8,768 nucleotides of DNA from a gamma proteobacterium symbiont of Bathyaustriella thionipta (GTDB lineage: Bacteria > Pseudomonadota > Gammaproteobacteria > Chromatiales > Chromatiaceae). Positions 1 to 5,394 of this stretch are shown one piece after another. The position numbers and the translations under genes are program-made. The stretch covers positions 1 through 8,768 of the forward strand of contig JAHXHF010000205.1 in the NCBI GenBank assembly GCA_025656895.1, in the 5' to 3' direction. A model generated the notes under the pieces. The model worked only from the letters and a program-made list of their open reading frames with translations. It was not told the DNA's origin and ran no database searches. Every line of letters begins with the position of its first letter. Position 1 is the first letter of the stretch.

Positions 1-29
1 GAGTGCTGACAGATCAACCCTTCGGGCGC

Positions 30-119
30 CGCTGTGGCGCTCCGCCACAGCGTTACAGCTTTTGCTAAGGACTAAGGCCATTAGCTGCAAGTTGTGCCTT
101 GTTGCGAAGCGCCACAGTG
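30..119. repeat. Nested GC-rich inverted repeat at the left edge
   Basis: Positions 30-39 (CGCTGTGGCG) are perfectly complementary to 43-52 with a 3-base loop. The same left arm also pairs with 108-119 (AGCGCCACAGTG), with one G-T mismatch in 12. Two mutually exclusive hairpins are therefore possible, one tight and one enclosing about 65 bases. The enclosed part has a smaller pair, GCTAA at 64-68 with TTAGC at 81-85. Reading frames are open through the element on both strands (plus from base 2 to a stop at 152; minus from ATG at 132 to the edge), but neither peptide is recognised. A dispersed repeat, a MITE-like element or an integron-site relative are possible; no GTTRRRY core for an attC site was found. 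The structure is seen directly; the identity is unknown. Confidence 0.6.
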
Positions 120-210
120 ACGCTGAACCCATCAAAACAGCATGGTTGGAGTAATAGGGCGGAATCGAATAATCGGTACAGAGGGTGATGTTTTTCCCCT
201 TATTTCAGGC

Positions 211-236
211 AAAAAAATGGGCGGCCGAAGCCGCCC
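211..236 (-). terminator. Strong Rho-independent terminator with TTCG loop
   Basis: On the minus strand, GGGCGGC (236-230) pairs perfectly with GCCGCCC (225-219) around a TTCG loop. After a single A comes a run of seven T (217-211). A C-UUCG-G tetraloop on a 7-bp all-GC stem is an exceptionally stable terminator hairpin, and a run of seven U is typical of terminators that also recruit Hfq. It lies about 180 bases downstream of the small exported peptide gene and most likely ends its transcript. It could also stop read-through from the longer minus-strand array, for which I see no earlier terminator. Confidence 0.9.
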
Positions 237-413
237 TAATGTCGCACGAGGATGCTCTATAGCAGAGTATTTATTTACCCTGCCGGATGATTGTTTTAGG
301 CCGCTCGAATCTGGTATTCAGCCATTCCACAGTCATTTCTATCAGGCAGGCTGCTTTTTTGTGAACGGATATCGCTTGAAGCGAGGCCGGCTTTTTACTA
401 TCAGCCCAGCCAG
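237..413 (-). ncRNA. Structured 3' untranslated region, possible 3'-UTR-derived sRNA
   Basis: This 177-base stretch lies between the stop codon of the small exported peptide gene and the TTCG terminator. It contains a short palindrome (CGCTTGAAGCG, 373-383), a CTCT/AGAG hairpin around 256-267 and a 21-codon minus-strand reading frame (271-336, starting MTVEWLNTRF) without a convincing ribosome site. A long untranslated tail ending in a strong hairpin with a U7 run is the usual form of an Hfq-binding 3'-UTR sRNA. No internal promoter was recognised, so such an RNA would need to be processed from the mRNA. It may equally be a plain 3' UTR or carry a second micro-gene. Confidence 0.3.
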
Positions 414-530
414 TTATTCACATTCCGGTTCTTCTTCTGTTACTGGATTGCCACTATCATCGGCCAAAACCATCAGCGGTGATGAAAAACCCATGACGGA
501 GGCCAGCAATACTGCATAAATTTTATTCAC
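414..530 (-). CDS. Small acidic exported peptide (38 aa), GTG start
   Basis: The reading frame starts with GTG at 530, preceded by an AGAGGA Shine-Dalgarno sequence with 9 bases of spacing, and ends with TAA at 414-416. Residues 1-23 look like a signal peptide: one Lys (K3), a hydrophobic core (IYAVLLASVM, residues 4-13) and a cleavage-like VLA before DD. Cleavage there would leave about 15 residues, DDSGNPVTEEEPECE, with seven acidic side chains and one Cys (C37). A good ribosome site, a signal peptide and a downstream terminator together make a real gene likely despite its length. The function is unknown; a metal-responsive or signalling peptide is speculation prompted by the acidic tail, the Cys and a Fur-like box upstream. 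A 125-codon frame on the opposite strand (142-519) is regarded as a shadow. Confidence 0.7.
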   Translation of the reverse strand: MNKIYAVLLASVMGFSSPLMVLADDSGNPVTEEEPECE

Positions 531-618
531 TGGTTTCTTTCCTCTATATTTATGTTTTTTATATTTTATTATTTTCACAACGACTTAGCTTCGCACAAAA
601 CATAGCAAGCTAATTTCA

Positions 619-633
619 TGCCAATAATTATCA
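619..633. promoter_or_regulatory. Fur-box-like inverted repeat
   Basis: The sequence TGCCAATAATTATCA matches the 7-1-7 Fur consensus TGATAATnATTATCA at 12 of 14 fixed positions; one half (ATTATCA) is perfect. It lies about 90-100 bases upstream of the GTG of the small exported peptide, in a region that could carry its promoter. Because the surroundings are AT-rich, a chance match is quite possible. If real, it would put the peptide under iron control. Confidence 0.25.
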
Positions 634-676
634 TGAGATATTAATTGATATAAATATATTTTAATAACAGAGACTT

Positions 677-797
677 ATATGACATAAAGCATTTACTTAA
701 AGCACTTTATTGTGCCTATTGAGGATAATTCATTCTTTTTATGTCAGATATGTCATGTCAGTTGAGCCGCATGTCATATTGTCTTGGTGGACTGTCA
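677..797. repeat. Cluster of ATGTCA/TGACAT motifs, possible operator array
   Basis: TGTCA occurs on the plus strand at 742, 751, 756, 772 and 793, four times as ATGTCA (741, 750, 755, 771). ATGTCATAT at 771-779 is the exact reverse complement of ATATGACAT at 677-685. Iterated short half-sites in both orientations in a non-coding stretch resemble a binding array for a transcription factor. I do not recognise the motif as that of a particular regulator. Spacing between copies is irregular. Confidence 0.35.
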
Positions 798-967
798 GAG
801 GAACAATGAGATTGGTATCGGGAATAGACGCTAAAATGTAAAATTAATGGAGGTGCCCTTAAGCCAAATGGACTGCCTGACTGATTTGAGAATACTTCTA
901 AATATCCATGTCTGGTTAATTTCAGCGTTTATCTGAGTAGTTACGATTTCAGTTCAACAGGAATGGC

Positions 968-1294
968 TCAGTTGCTGCGCCGGGTCGGGTCCATCCATAT
1001 CTGCCCGTCCTGCAGTTTCAGGGCATAGGTGCCTATGGCTTCATCAGCCGGTTCTTCCTGTGGCTGACCGGTGCGCAGGCTGAAACGGCTGCCATGCAGG
1101 GAACAGCGGATCATGTCTCCCTGCAGACAACCCAGATAGAGTGAAGAATCTTCGTGGCTGCAATTATCATCCACCGCAAAATATTCATCATCCACCCGCG
1201 CAATCAGATAACGTTTGCCGGCAACCTCAACCCGCAGCATTTTTCCGGCTGCAAGCTCCTGCTGGCTGGCAACGGCTACAAAAGTGTGACTCAT
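968..1294 (-). CDS. Rieske-type [2Fe-2S] ferredoxin
   Basis: This soluble 108-residue electron carrier consists of a single Rieske domain. The cluster ligands are visible as C45-x-H47 (CSH) and C64-x2-H67 (CSLH), with the spacing of the NirD/BphA3-like ferredoxins. No signal peptide or membrane anchor is present, so it should act in the cytoplasm. The ATG overlaps the stop of the TrpD-like gene as ATGA, and a GAGGT ribosome site lies about 9 bases upstream inside that gene. The overlap implies coupled synthesis and suggests that the two products act together, but no oxygenase or reductase gene is nearby to name the electron acceptor. Fold and cluster type are secure; the partner is unknown. 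Confidence 0.92.
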   Translation of the reverse strand: MSHTFVAVASQQELAAGKMLRVEVAGKRYLIARVDDEYFAVDDNCSHEDSSLYLGCLQGDMIRCSLHGSRFSLRTGQPQEEPADEAIGTYALKLQDGQIWMDPTRRSN

Positions 1295-2424
1295 CGTTGC
1301 TGTACCTCATCAAAATGGGCCAGCACACTGCGATTATCCAGAACATCACGAATAATGTAGGCACCTTCCTCAAGCGTTTGGGTTTTGCCGATGTGACGCA
1401 AAATCAGACTGGCTGAAAAAACCAGTGCATCACGGGTGGCGCCTTTTTTTCCATTCAGGGCGGCCAGACCGGCTTCTGCCGCCGCCCGGGCAGCCGCCCG
1501 GGTATCGGCTGACTCTGAAATTTCATCACCAAACAAAACCTTGCGGGGTAAATCGGAAGGTATCTCGGCAGCCCGCAGATTTTGATCAATGTGCAGCTCA
1601 TCCGGAGTAAAATTGCTTTCTTCCAGGACGCTGTTGTCATGGTAGAAAAAGACTTTGCCGGACTGCCGCAAGGAAGGAATAACACCGCCTTCCACGCCGC
1701 GCACCAGCAAAGCCGAATCAAAACCGGACTGATGCGCCAGCGAAGCATAAACCGGCGGGTAGGGCTTGTGTACATAACCAGTAACCAAATGAGTTTTGCG
1801 GCGTCCACGAATGGGGCCGAGCAAGACTTCCACCGTAGTCAATACCTGGCGTTTTACAATCTGCGTGCGTAATGCGGTCAGATTGTGCAGTGCCGGGCAA
1901 ACCTGACGCTGATCGACATAAGCCCAGCGTTTGGCCGGGTTGGCCAGTTGTTCGGCCGCCTGTTGAGTGCTCAGGTCAACATCAATCCCTGCCGCCTGCA
2001 AAACATGCCGGTGGGTAACACCGAATTTGGGACCGACCGCATCCAGTCCCTGTGAAATGGCAGGCACTCCGCAAGCCGCCAGTACCGCCGGCAGGAAAGG
2101 TGCGCTGGGCAGGGTGCGGGTAAAGCCATCGAAAGGGTCGGCAATATCAACTACTTCCCTGACATCAGCGGTTACCTGCCTGCTGGCGTCAATCAGTGCC
2201 TGCAATACTCCCCGGTTTTCTTCATCCGTCTCGCGTTTCATACGTAACGCAATCAGAAATAATGCGCTCTGTACCGGGTCGATTTCATTGGCCAGAATAG
2301 CCGCCATACCCTGACGGGCTTCATCAAACGAGATGTCTTTGCTCAGATCCGGGCCGGTGGCAATACGTTGCAGGATGGAGCGCATCAGAAGTTGACTATC
2401 CGAAAGTGGTGATAGGGCAGACAT
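1291..2424 (-). CDS. TrpD-like (anthranilate phosphoribosyltransferase-family) protein, atypical
   Basis: This 377-residue protein has the overall plan of the nucleoside phosphorylase / anthranilate phosphoribosyltransferase fold. A helical N-terminal domain (about residues 10-85, with FDEARQGMAAILANEIDPVQ) is followed by the alpha/beta catalytic domain, and a C-terminal segment (about 328-372, RDALVFSASLILRHIGKTQT then LEEG) resembles the end of TrpD. The PRPP-binding GTGGD loop is replaced by DPFDG (96-100), and the KHGN motif is replaced near AISQGLDAVGP (122-132). It is therefore unlikely to make phosphoribosyl-anthranilate and no other trp gene is present. It belongs near the TrpD2/YbiB-like paralogues, whose activity is poorly defined. 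The start is supported by GGAG 8 bases upstream and by a promoter at 2474-2501. It is cotranscribed with the Rieske ferredoxin. Family membership is fairly sure; the reaction is unknown. Confidence 0.85.
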   Translation of the reverse strand: MSALSPLSDSQLLMRSILQRIATGPDLSKDISFDEARQGMAAILANEIDPVQSALFLIALRMKRETDEENRGVLQALIDASRQVTADVREVVDIADPFDGFTRTLPSAPFLPAVLAACGVPAISQGLDAVGPKFGVTHRHVLQAAGIDVDLSTQQAAEQLANPAKRWAYVDQRQVCPALHNLTALRTQIVKRQVLTTVEVLLGPIRGRRKTHLVTGYVHKPYPPVYASLAHQSGFDSALLVRGVEGGVIPSLRQSGKVFFYHDNSVLEESNFTPDELHIDQNLRAAEIPSDLPRKVLFGDEISESADTRAAARAAAEAGLAALNGKKGATRDALVFSASLILRHIGKTQTLEEGAYIIRDVLDNRSVLAHFDEVQQR

Positions 2425-2473
2425 GGGGGTTACTCCATAAAGATGAGACGAACAAGCTGTGCAGATAGGGCTG

Positions 2474-2501
2474 ATTGTAGAAAGTTGATGAGATTAGTCA
2501 A
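2474..2501 (-). promoter_or_regulatory. Sigma70-type promoter for the TrpD-like/Rieske pair
   Basis: On the minus strand TTGACT (2501-2496) is followed after 16 bases by TACAAT (2479-2474). Each hexamer differs from consensus at one position. It lies about 50 bases upstream of the ATG at 2424, in the 93-base gap after aguB. The TrpD-like and Rieske genes can therefore be expressed apart from the agu genes, although no terminator separates them and read-through remains possible. Confidence 0.8.
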
Positions 2502-2517
2502 TAGAGATGCCGGATTA

Positions 2518-3399
2518 TCAATCGATAAAGGTTTTTGTCAGGGGCGCATACAGATCGGTGCGGCGATCTCTGAAAAACGGCCAGATACGTCGTATGGTTT
2601 CGCTGCGCTGCTTGTCGATATGGGCATACAGTGGCTCGTCCTGATCACTGCCAGCCTGAGCCAGCCATTCACCTTGCGGGCCACAAACAAAGGAGTTCCC
2701 CCAGAAATGAATAGTCGTGGCGCTATCTGAATCATGGCTTTCCAGCCCGAACCGGTTGCAGGCAATCAGCGGCAGGCCGTTGGCGACCGCATGGCCACGT
2801 TGCACCAGAATCCAGGCTTGCCGTTGACGCGCCTGTTCAGCGGCTGAATCGCTTTTGTCCCAACCAATAGCGGTGGGATATATCAGTATTTCAGCCCCCT
2901 GCAGAGCCATCAGGCGGGCAGCTTCCGGAAACCACTGATCCCAGCACAACAACACGCCCAGTCGCCCTATCGCGGTGTCGATGGGCTGTATGCCGTTATC
3001 ACCGGGAGTGAAATAAAATTTCTCATAAAAACCGGGGTCATCCGGAATGTGGCTTTTACGATAAAAGCCGGCCAGGCTGCCGTCATTGTCCAGCACAATA
3101 GCAGTATTGTGGTAAATACCCGCCGCGCGCCGCTCAAAAATAGAACCAACAATCACCAGTTGATGTTTTCGCGCCAGTGCAGACAAGGTTTTCAGGGTCG
3201 GCCCGTGCAGCGGCTCAGCCAGATCAAAATGGCGCACTTCTTCACTCTGGCAGAAATAGGCGCTGTTATGTAATTCAGGCAGCACCACCAGCTGCACATT
3301 CTCGGCAGCGGCCTGTTCGATGCGACTGATGGCACCGGCAAGCCCCTGTAGAGCCGGTGAATATTGAATCACAGCAACTTTCAGCGTTGATTTATTCAT
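2518..3399 (-). CDS. aguB: N-carbamoylputrescine amidase
   Basis: This nitrilase-superfamily enzyme hydrolyses N-carbamoylputrescine to putrescine, carbon dioxide and ammonia, the last step of the agmatine deiminase route. In the 293-residue product the catalytic Glu-Lys-Cys triad is E42 (LPELHNSAYF), K115 (GFYRKSHIPD) and C152 (LLCWDQWFPEAARL). The sequence after the Cys and the segment YPTAIGW are typical of AguB rather than of other carbon-nitrogen hydrolases. ATG at 3399 is chosen because the protein then begins KVAVIQYSP, as in the family, and has the usual length. ATG at 3411 would add four residues, and the longer open frame would run into the upstream gene. It lies 20 bases after the membrane protein gene and in the same array as aguA. 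Confidence 0.95.
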   Translation of the reverse strand: MNKSTLKVAVIQYSPALQGLAGAISRIEQAAAENVQLVVLPELHNSAYFCQSEEVRHFDLAEPLHGPTLKTLSALARKHQLVIVGSIFERRAAGIYHNTAIVLDNDGSLAGFYRKSHIPDDPGFYEKFYFTPGDNGIQPIDTAIGRLGVLLCWDQWFPEAARLMALQGAEILIYPTAIGWDKSDSAAEQARQRQAWILVQRGHAVANGLPLIACNRFGLESHDSDSATTIHFWGNSFVCGPQGEWLAQAGSDQDEPLYAHIDKQRSETIRRIWPFFRDRRTDLYAPLTKTFID

Positions 3400-3419
3400 A
3401 GTGCCTGTCATCCAGCCGC

Positions 3420-3953
3420 TTAAGAAGAACCTGAATCTGTAACCTGTTTTGACTTGCGCAGATAACCTTGTGATGAAGCAAAAATAAACAGGCAGGCTCC
3501 CAGATAATAGTAGTTGCCGAATAGTATGAACAAGGCTATGCACAATAAGCCGGCCGCTAACAGCCGGTTCGATAAGTTTTTATAACCATACTCAGTAGAA
3601 AAGCGTATTTTACCCGTGGCCGCCTGCGGATTGCGGAGACCCTTGAAATAGAAAATATTTTGTAACAAAAGCATCAGGCCAATCAGCATGGAAAGCAGGT
3701 AACCACCAGCGAAGAGATCGAAAAAAATACCGCCCATAAACCAGGAAAATGCAAAAATGACCATGGCAAAGAGTAGCTGGAAGGCGATTAATTGATAGGT
3801 ATCTTTTTTACTCCGGTCTGTAAGCTCAACTTCTATAAAATTTTGATTTTTAATGCTCTTTTCTAAAACAGATTGAAGGATATGGCTGATCGGGAAAAGC
3901 ATAATGGCCATGATGGTGGTAGCCAGTTGCTGGTTCTCTATGATTTGGAACAT
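3420..3953 (-). CDS. Four-helix membrane protein of unknown function
   Basis: A 177-residue protein with about four hydrophobic segments (residues 10-30, 55-76, 80-104, 130-162), a charged loop after the first helix (EKSIKNQNF to TDRSKKD) and a basic loop at 104-130. No known domain, catalytic motif or signal peptide is recognised. The start at 3953 lies 8 bases after the aguA stop; a longer frame reaching 4007 would overlap aguA and is not preferred. A weak TGAGAAA ribosome site precedes it. It sits between aguA and aguB, so cotranscription is very likely, and a link to polyamine transport or sensing is possible but only inferred. Its base composition is clearly AT-richer than its neighbours: bases 3841-3900 have 20 G/C of 60, while 4861-4920 in aguA have 37 of 60. 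This suggests later acquisition. Confidence 0.8.
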   Translation of the reverse strand: MFQIIENQQLATTIMAIMLFPISHILQSVLEKSIKNQNFIEVELTDRSKKDTYQLIAFQLLFAMVIFAFSWFMGGIFFDLFAGGYLLSMLIGLMLLLQNIFYFKGLRNPQAATGKIRFSTEYGYKNLSNRLLAAGLLCIALFILFGNYYYLGACLFIFASSQGYLRKSKQVTDSGSS

Positions 3954-3961
3954 ACTATTTC

Positions 3962-4996
3962 TCAATGACCTGAAATAACACTTTTCACAAGCTGCATGCT
4001 GACACAATGCAGGCTGCCATGCTGTTCAATCAGGGGCAGACAGTTAATCGTGATGATTTTATGCTTCGGGAAGCAACTTTGCAGTACCTTTTTGGCTTGC
4101 CTGTCTTTGGCATCTTTATAGATGGGCAGCAATACTGTCTGATTACAGATCAGAAAATTGGCATAGCTGGCTGGCAGCATTTCGCCTTGTGCGGAATAGA
4201 GCGGCTGTGGCATCGGCAGGGAAATCAGGCGAAAAGGCTGACCATCGGGCTGGCGCATGTCAGACAGTTCCTGGCGCATGGCTTGCAGCGCTGTAAAATC
4301 GGGGTGACTGCTATCATCGGTATGGCAATAAACAAGGCTGGCCGGGTCGCAGAAACGCGCCAGCGTGTCGATGTGTCCATCGGTATCATCGCCACTCAAG
4401 CGCCCCTGTCGCAGCCATAAAAAATGCCGGATTCCAAGCAGTGAGGAGAGTTGCTGTTGGATCTGTTGTTGTGACAGACCGGGGTTGCGGGCTTCATCAA
4501 CAACACTGGAGGTGCGCATCAGCAGAGTGCCCTGGCCATTGCATTCAATAGCTCCGCCTTCCAGGCATAGAGTCACGCTTTGTAGTTGTGTATGGGGATA
4601 GGCTCCTTGCTCAAACAGGGATGCGCTTAGCCGGTTGTCCAGTTCAGCGTCAAATTTTTGTCCCCAGCCGTTGAATTGAAAATTCACTAGCCGTGTTTCG
4701 CCCTTTACAGTAACGCTGACGGGGGCATGGTCGCGAGCCCAGCAATCATTAGTGGCGGCCGGCATAATGCGTATACGTTGTTTGAAAGCGGCAAACTTTT
4801 GCCGCAATACGGGGCTGTCATGCTGGCTGCAAACCAGCAGCAGACTGACCGGCGTGTGTTGCAGCAGCGCTACGGCAATTTCATGGAAACACTGCCGGGC
4901 AGCGGCCAGATGTTCACCCCAGTCACTTTCGGCATGCGGCCAGGTGAGTTGCACACTGGCGTATGGCGACCATTCCGCCGGCAAATGCGCTGTCAT
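3962..4996 (-). CDS. aguA: Agmatine deiminase (agmatine iminohydrolase)
   Basis: This guanidine-modifying (peptidylarginine deiminase-like) enzyme converts agmatine to N-carbamoylputrescine and ammonia in the cytoplasm. The 344-residue protein shows the expected motif series: NDCWARDHAPV (83-93, with D89), FNGWGQKF (108-115), LEGGAIECNGQGT (145-157), DDTDGHIDTLARF (203-215, with H208 and D210), PASYANFLI (275-283) and the C-terminal catalytic Cys C331 in GSLHCVSMQ. In most relatives the last motif is closer to GGGGIHC; here it reads EQHGSLHC, a modest variation. Its ATG overlaps the stop of the upstream periplasmic protein gene as ATGA. No Shine-Dalgarno sequence is visible before it, so translation probably depends on coupling. 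The product is the substrate of AguB, encoded downstream. Confidence 0.95.
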   Translation of the reverse strand: MTAHLPAEWSPYASVQLTWPHAESDWGEHLAAARQCFHEIAVALLQHTPVSLLLVCSQHDSPVLRQKFAAFKQRIRIMPAATNDCWARDHAPVSVTVKGETRLVNFQFNGWGQKFDAELDNRLSASLFEQGAYPHTQLQSVTLCLEGGAIECNGQGTLLMRTSSVVDEARNPGLSQQQIQQQLSSLLGIRHFLWLRQGRLSGDDTDGHIDTLARFCDPASLVYCHTDDSSHPDFTALQAMRQELSDMRQPDGQPFRLISLPMPQPLYSAQGEMLPASYANFLICNQTVLLPIYKDAKDRQAKKVLQSCFPKHKIITINCLPLIEQHGSLHCVSMQLVKSVISGH

Positions 4997-5304
4997 GGTT
5001 GGGCGGGGGTTTTACTCCTTCTGGGAACTACCGACTTGATGACCTTGTTATTTTCAAAATAAACCGTGTATTGCGGATAAACCCAGCGGGTAATGGGGGG
5101 CTTGCCACGCGCTGACAATATTTTTTGCGGTTCGCCGCAGTCCGCGCGTACCTGTTGCATAGTGCTCATGGCTTTGGGGCGTAACAGACCACTGCTGTTA
5201 TTGGGTGGCTCCTGTTTGACAACATCAATCAACAATTGCTCGGCTGACAGCGGGGTGGACAGCGAAACCAGCGCAAGCGGCAGAATAAAGCGGGATATTT
5301 TCAT
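4993..5304 (-). CDS. Small periplasmic protein of unknown function, first gene of the agu array
   Basis: A 103-residue protein with a clear Sec signal peptide (residues 1-22: basic start, core FILPLALVSLS, cleavage after LSA). The mature part has the pattern VRADCGEPQKI, PPITRWVYPQYTVYFENN and KVIKSVV. This is a short two-strand motif that I associate with a widespread group of small gammaproteobacterial exported proteins without known function. It resembles SmpA/BamE-like beta modules in style, but homology is not claimed. The ATG at 5304 is immediately preceded by an in-frame TTG at 5307. An AAGGA ribosome site lies 7 bases from TTG and 10 from ATG, so either may be used. The stop overlaps the aguA start (ATGA). 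Confidence 0.85.
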   Translation of the reverse strand: MKISRFILPLALVSLSTPLSAEQLLIDVVKQEPPNNSSGLLRPKAMSTMQQVRADCGEPQKILSARGKPPITRWVYPQYTVYFENNKVIKSVVPRRSKTPAQP

Positions 5305-5394
5305 CAATCGGATTTCCTTTTTCAGAGCCTCAGGCGATTCAATATAGCAGAGAATAGTCGTTTTCGGCAGGTCGCTGTGTTTTAATGCGCCTCC
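5305..5394. promoter_or_regulatory. Divergent intergenic region between the agu array and lolC
   Basis: These 90 bases must hold the promoters for both the leftward agu array and rightward lolCD. The best leftward -10 candidate is TATATT (5346-5341), but its -35 (TGCCGA or CTGCCG) is poor. Rightward, TTTAAT just before lolC would leave almost no leader. No strong promoter in either direction and no known operator were recognised. Confidence 0.4.

Larger units (their letters stand above)
531..967. other. AT-rich intergenic region without a convincing gene
   Basis: These 437 bases separate the small peptide gene from the end of the Rieske gene; both are on the minus strand. The part nearest the peptide gene (about 540-700) is very AT-rich and should hold its promoter, but no clean -35/-10 pair stands out. 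It contains the Fur-like box (619-633) and the ATGTCA cluster (677-797), described separately. Further on, a perfect GGAGGT (849-854) precedes an ATG at 868 by 13 bases, opening a 22-codon hydrophobic frame (to 936). The spacing is too long to call it. No terminator is seen directly after the Rieske gene. Confidence 0.6.

Noticed and set aside
1..152. Integron attC site or gene end at the left edge
   Set aside because: The hairpin is suggestive, but no GTTRRRY core was found on either strand. The open frames on both strands (50 and 44 codons) cannot be told apart or recognised, so only a repeat is reported.
142..519. 125-codon plus-strand open frame
   Set aside because: No ribosome site. It runs through the complement of the terminator and of the small exported peptide gene, and it shows no domain-like pattern. 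The minus-strand features explain the stretch better.
741..839. Short overlapping plus-strand frames starting at 741 and 755
   Set aside because: They are 22 and 28 codons long, GAGGA is 15 or more bases away, and both consist largely of the ATGTCA repeats.
847..936. Micro-gene on the plus strand (ATG at 847 or 868, product ending LNIHVWLISAFI)
   Set aside because: A perfect GGAGGT is present, but it overlaps the first ATG and lies 13 bases from the second, so the spacing is wrong for both. A hydrophobic 22-residue product of this kind can arise by chance.
924..945. Possible end of an insertion sequence (CTGAGTAGTTAC near the Rieske gene end)
   Set aside because: It looked like a transposon terminus, but no matching inverted partner exists in the window and no transposase remnant is readable in the neighbouring stretch.
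1291..2424. Calling this gene trpD for tryptophan synthesis
   Set aside because: The GTGGD and KHGN motifs are absent and no other trp gene is near, so only family-level assignment is justified.
2518..3543. Longer aguB frame starting at 3543
   Set aside because: It would overlap the membrane protein gene by more than 120 bases and add about 48 residues with no counterpart in the family; ATG at 3399 gives the normal N-terminus.
4007..4420. 137-codon plus-strand open frame inside aguA
   Set aside because: It is antisense to well-conserved agmatine deiminase motifs and has no ribosome site: a shadow of the real gene.
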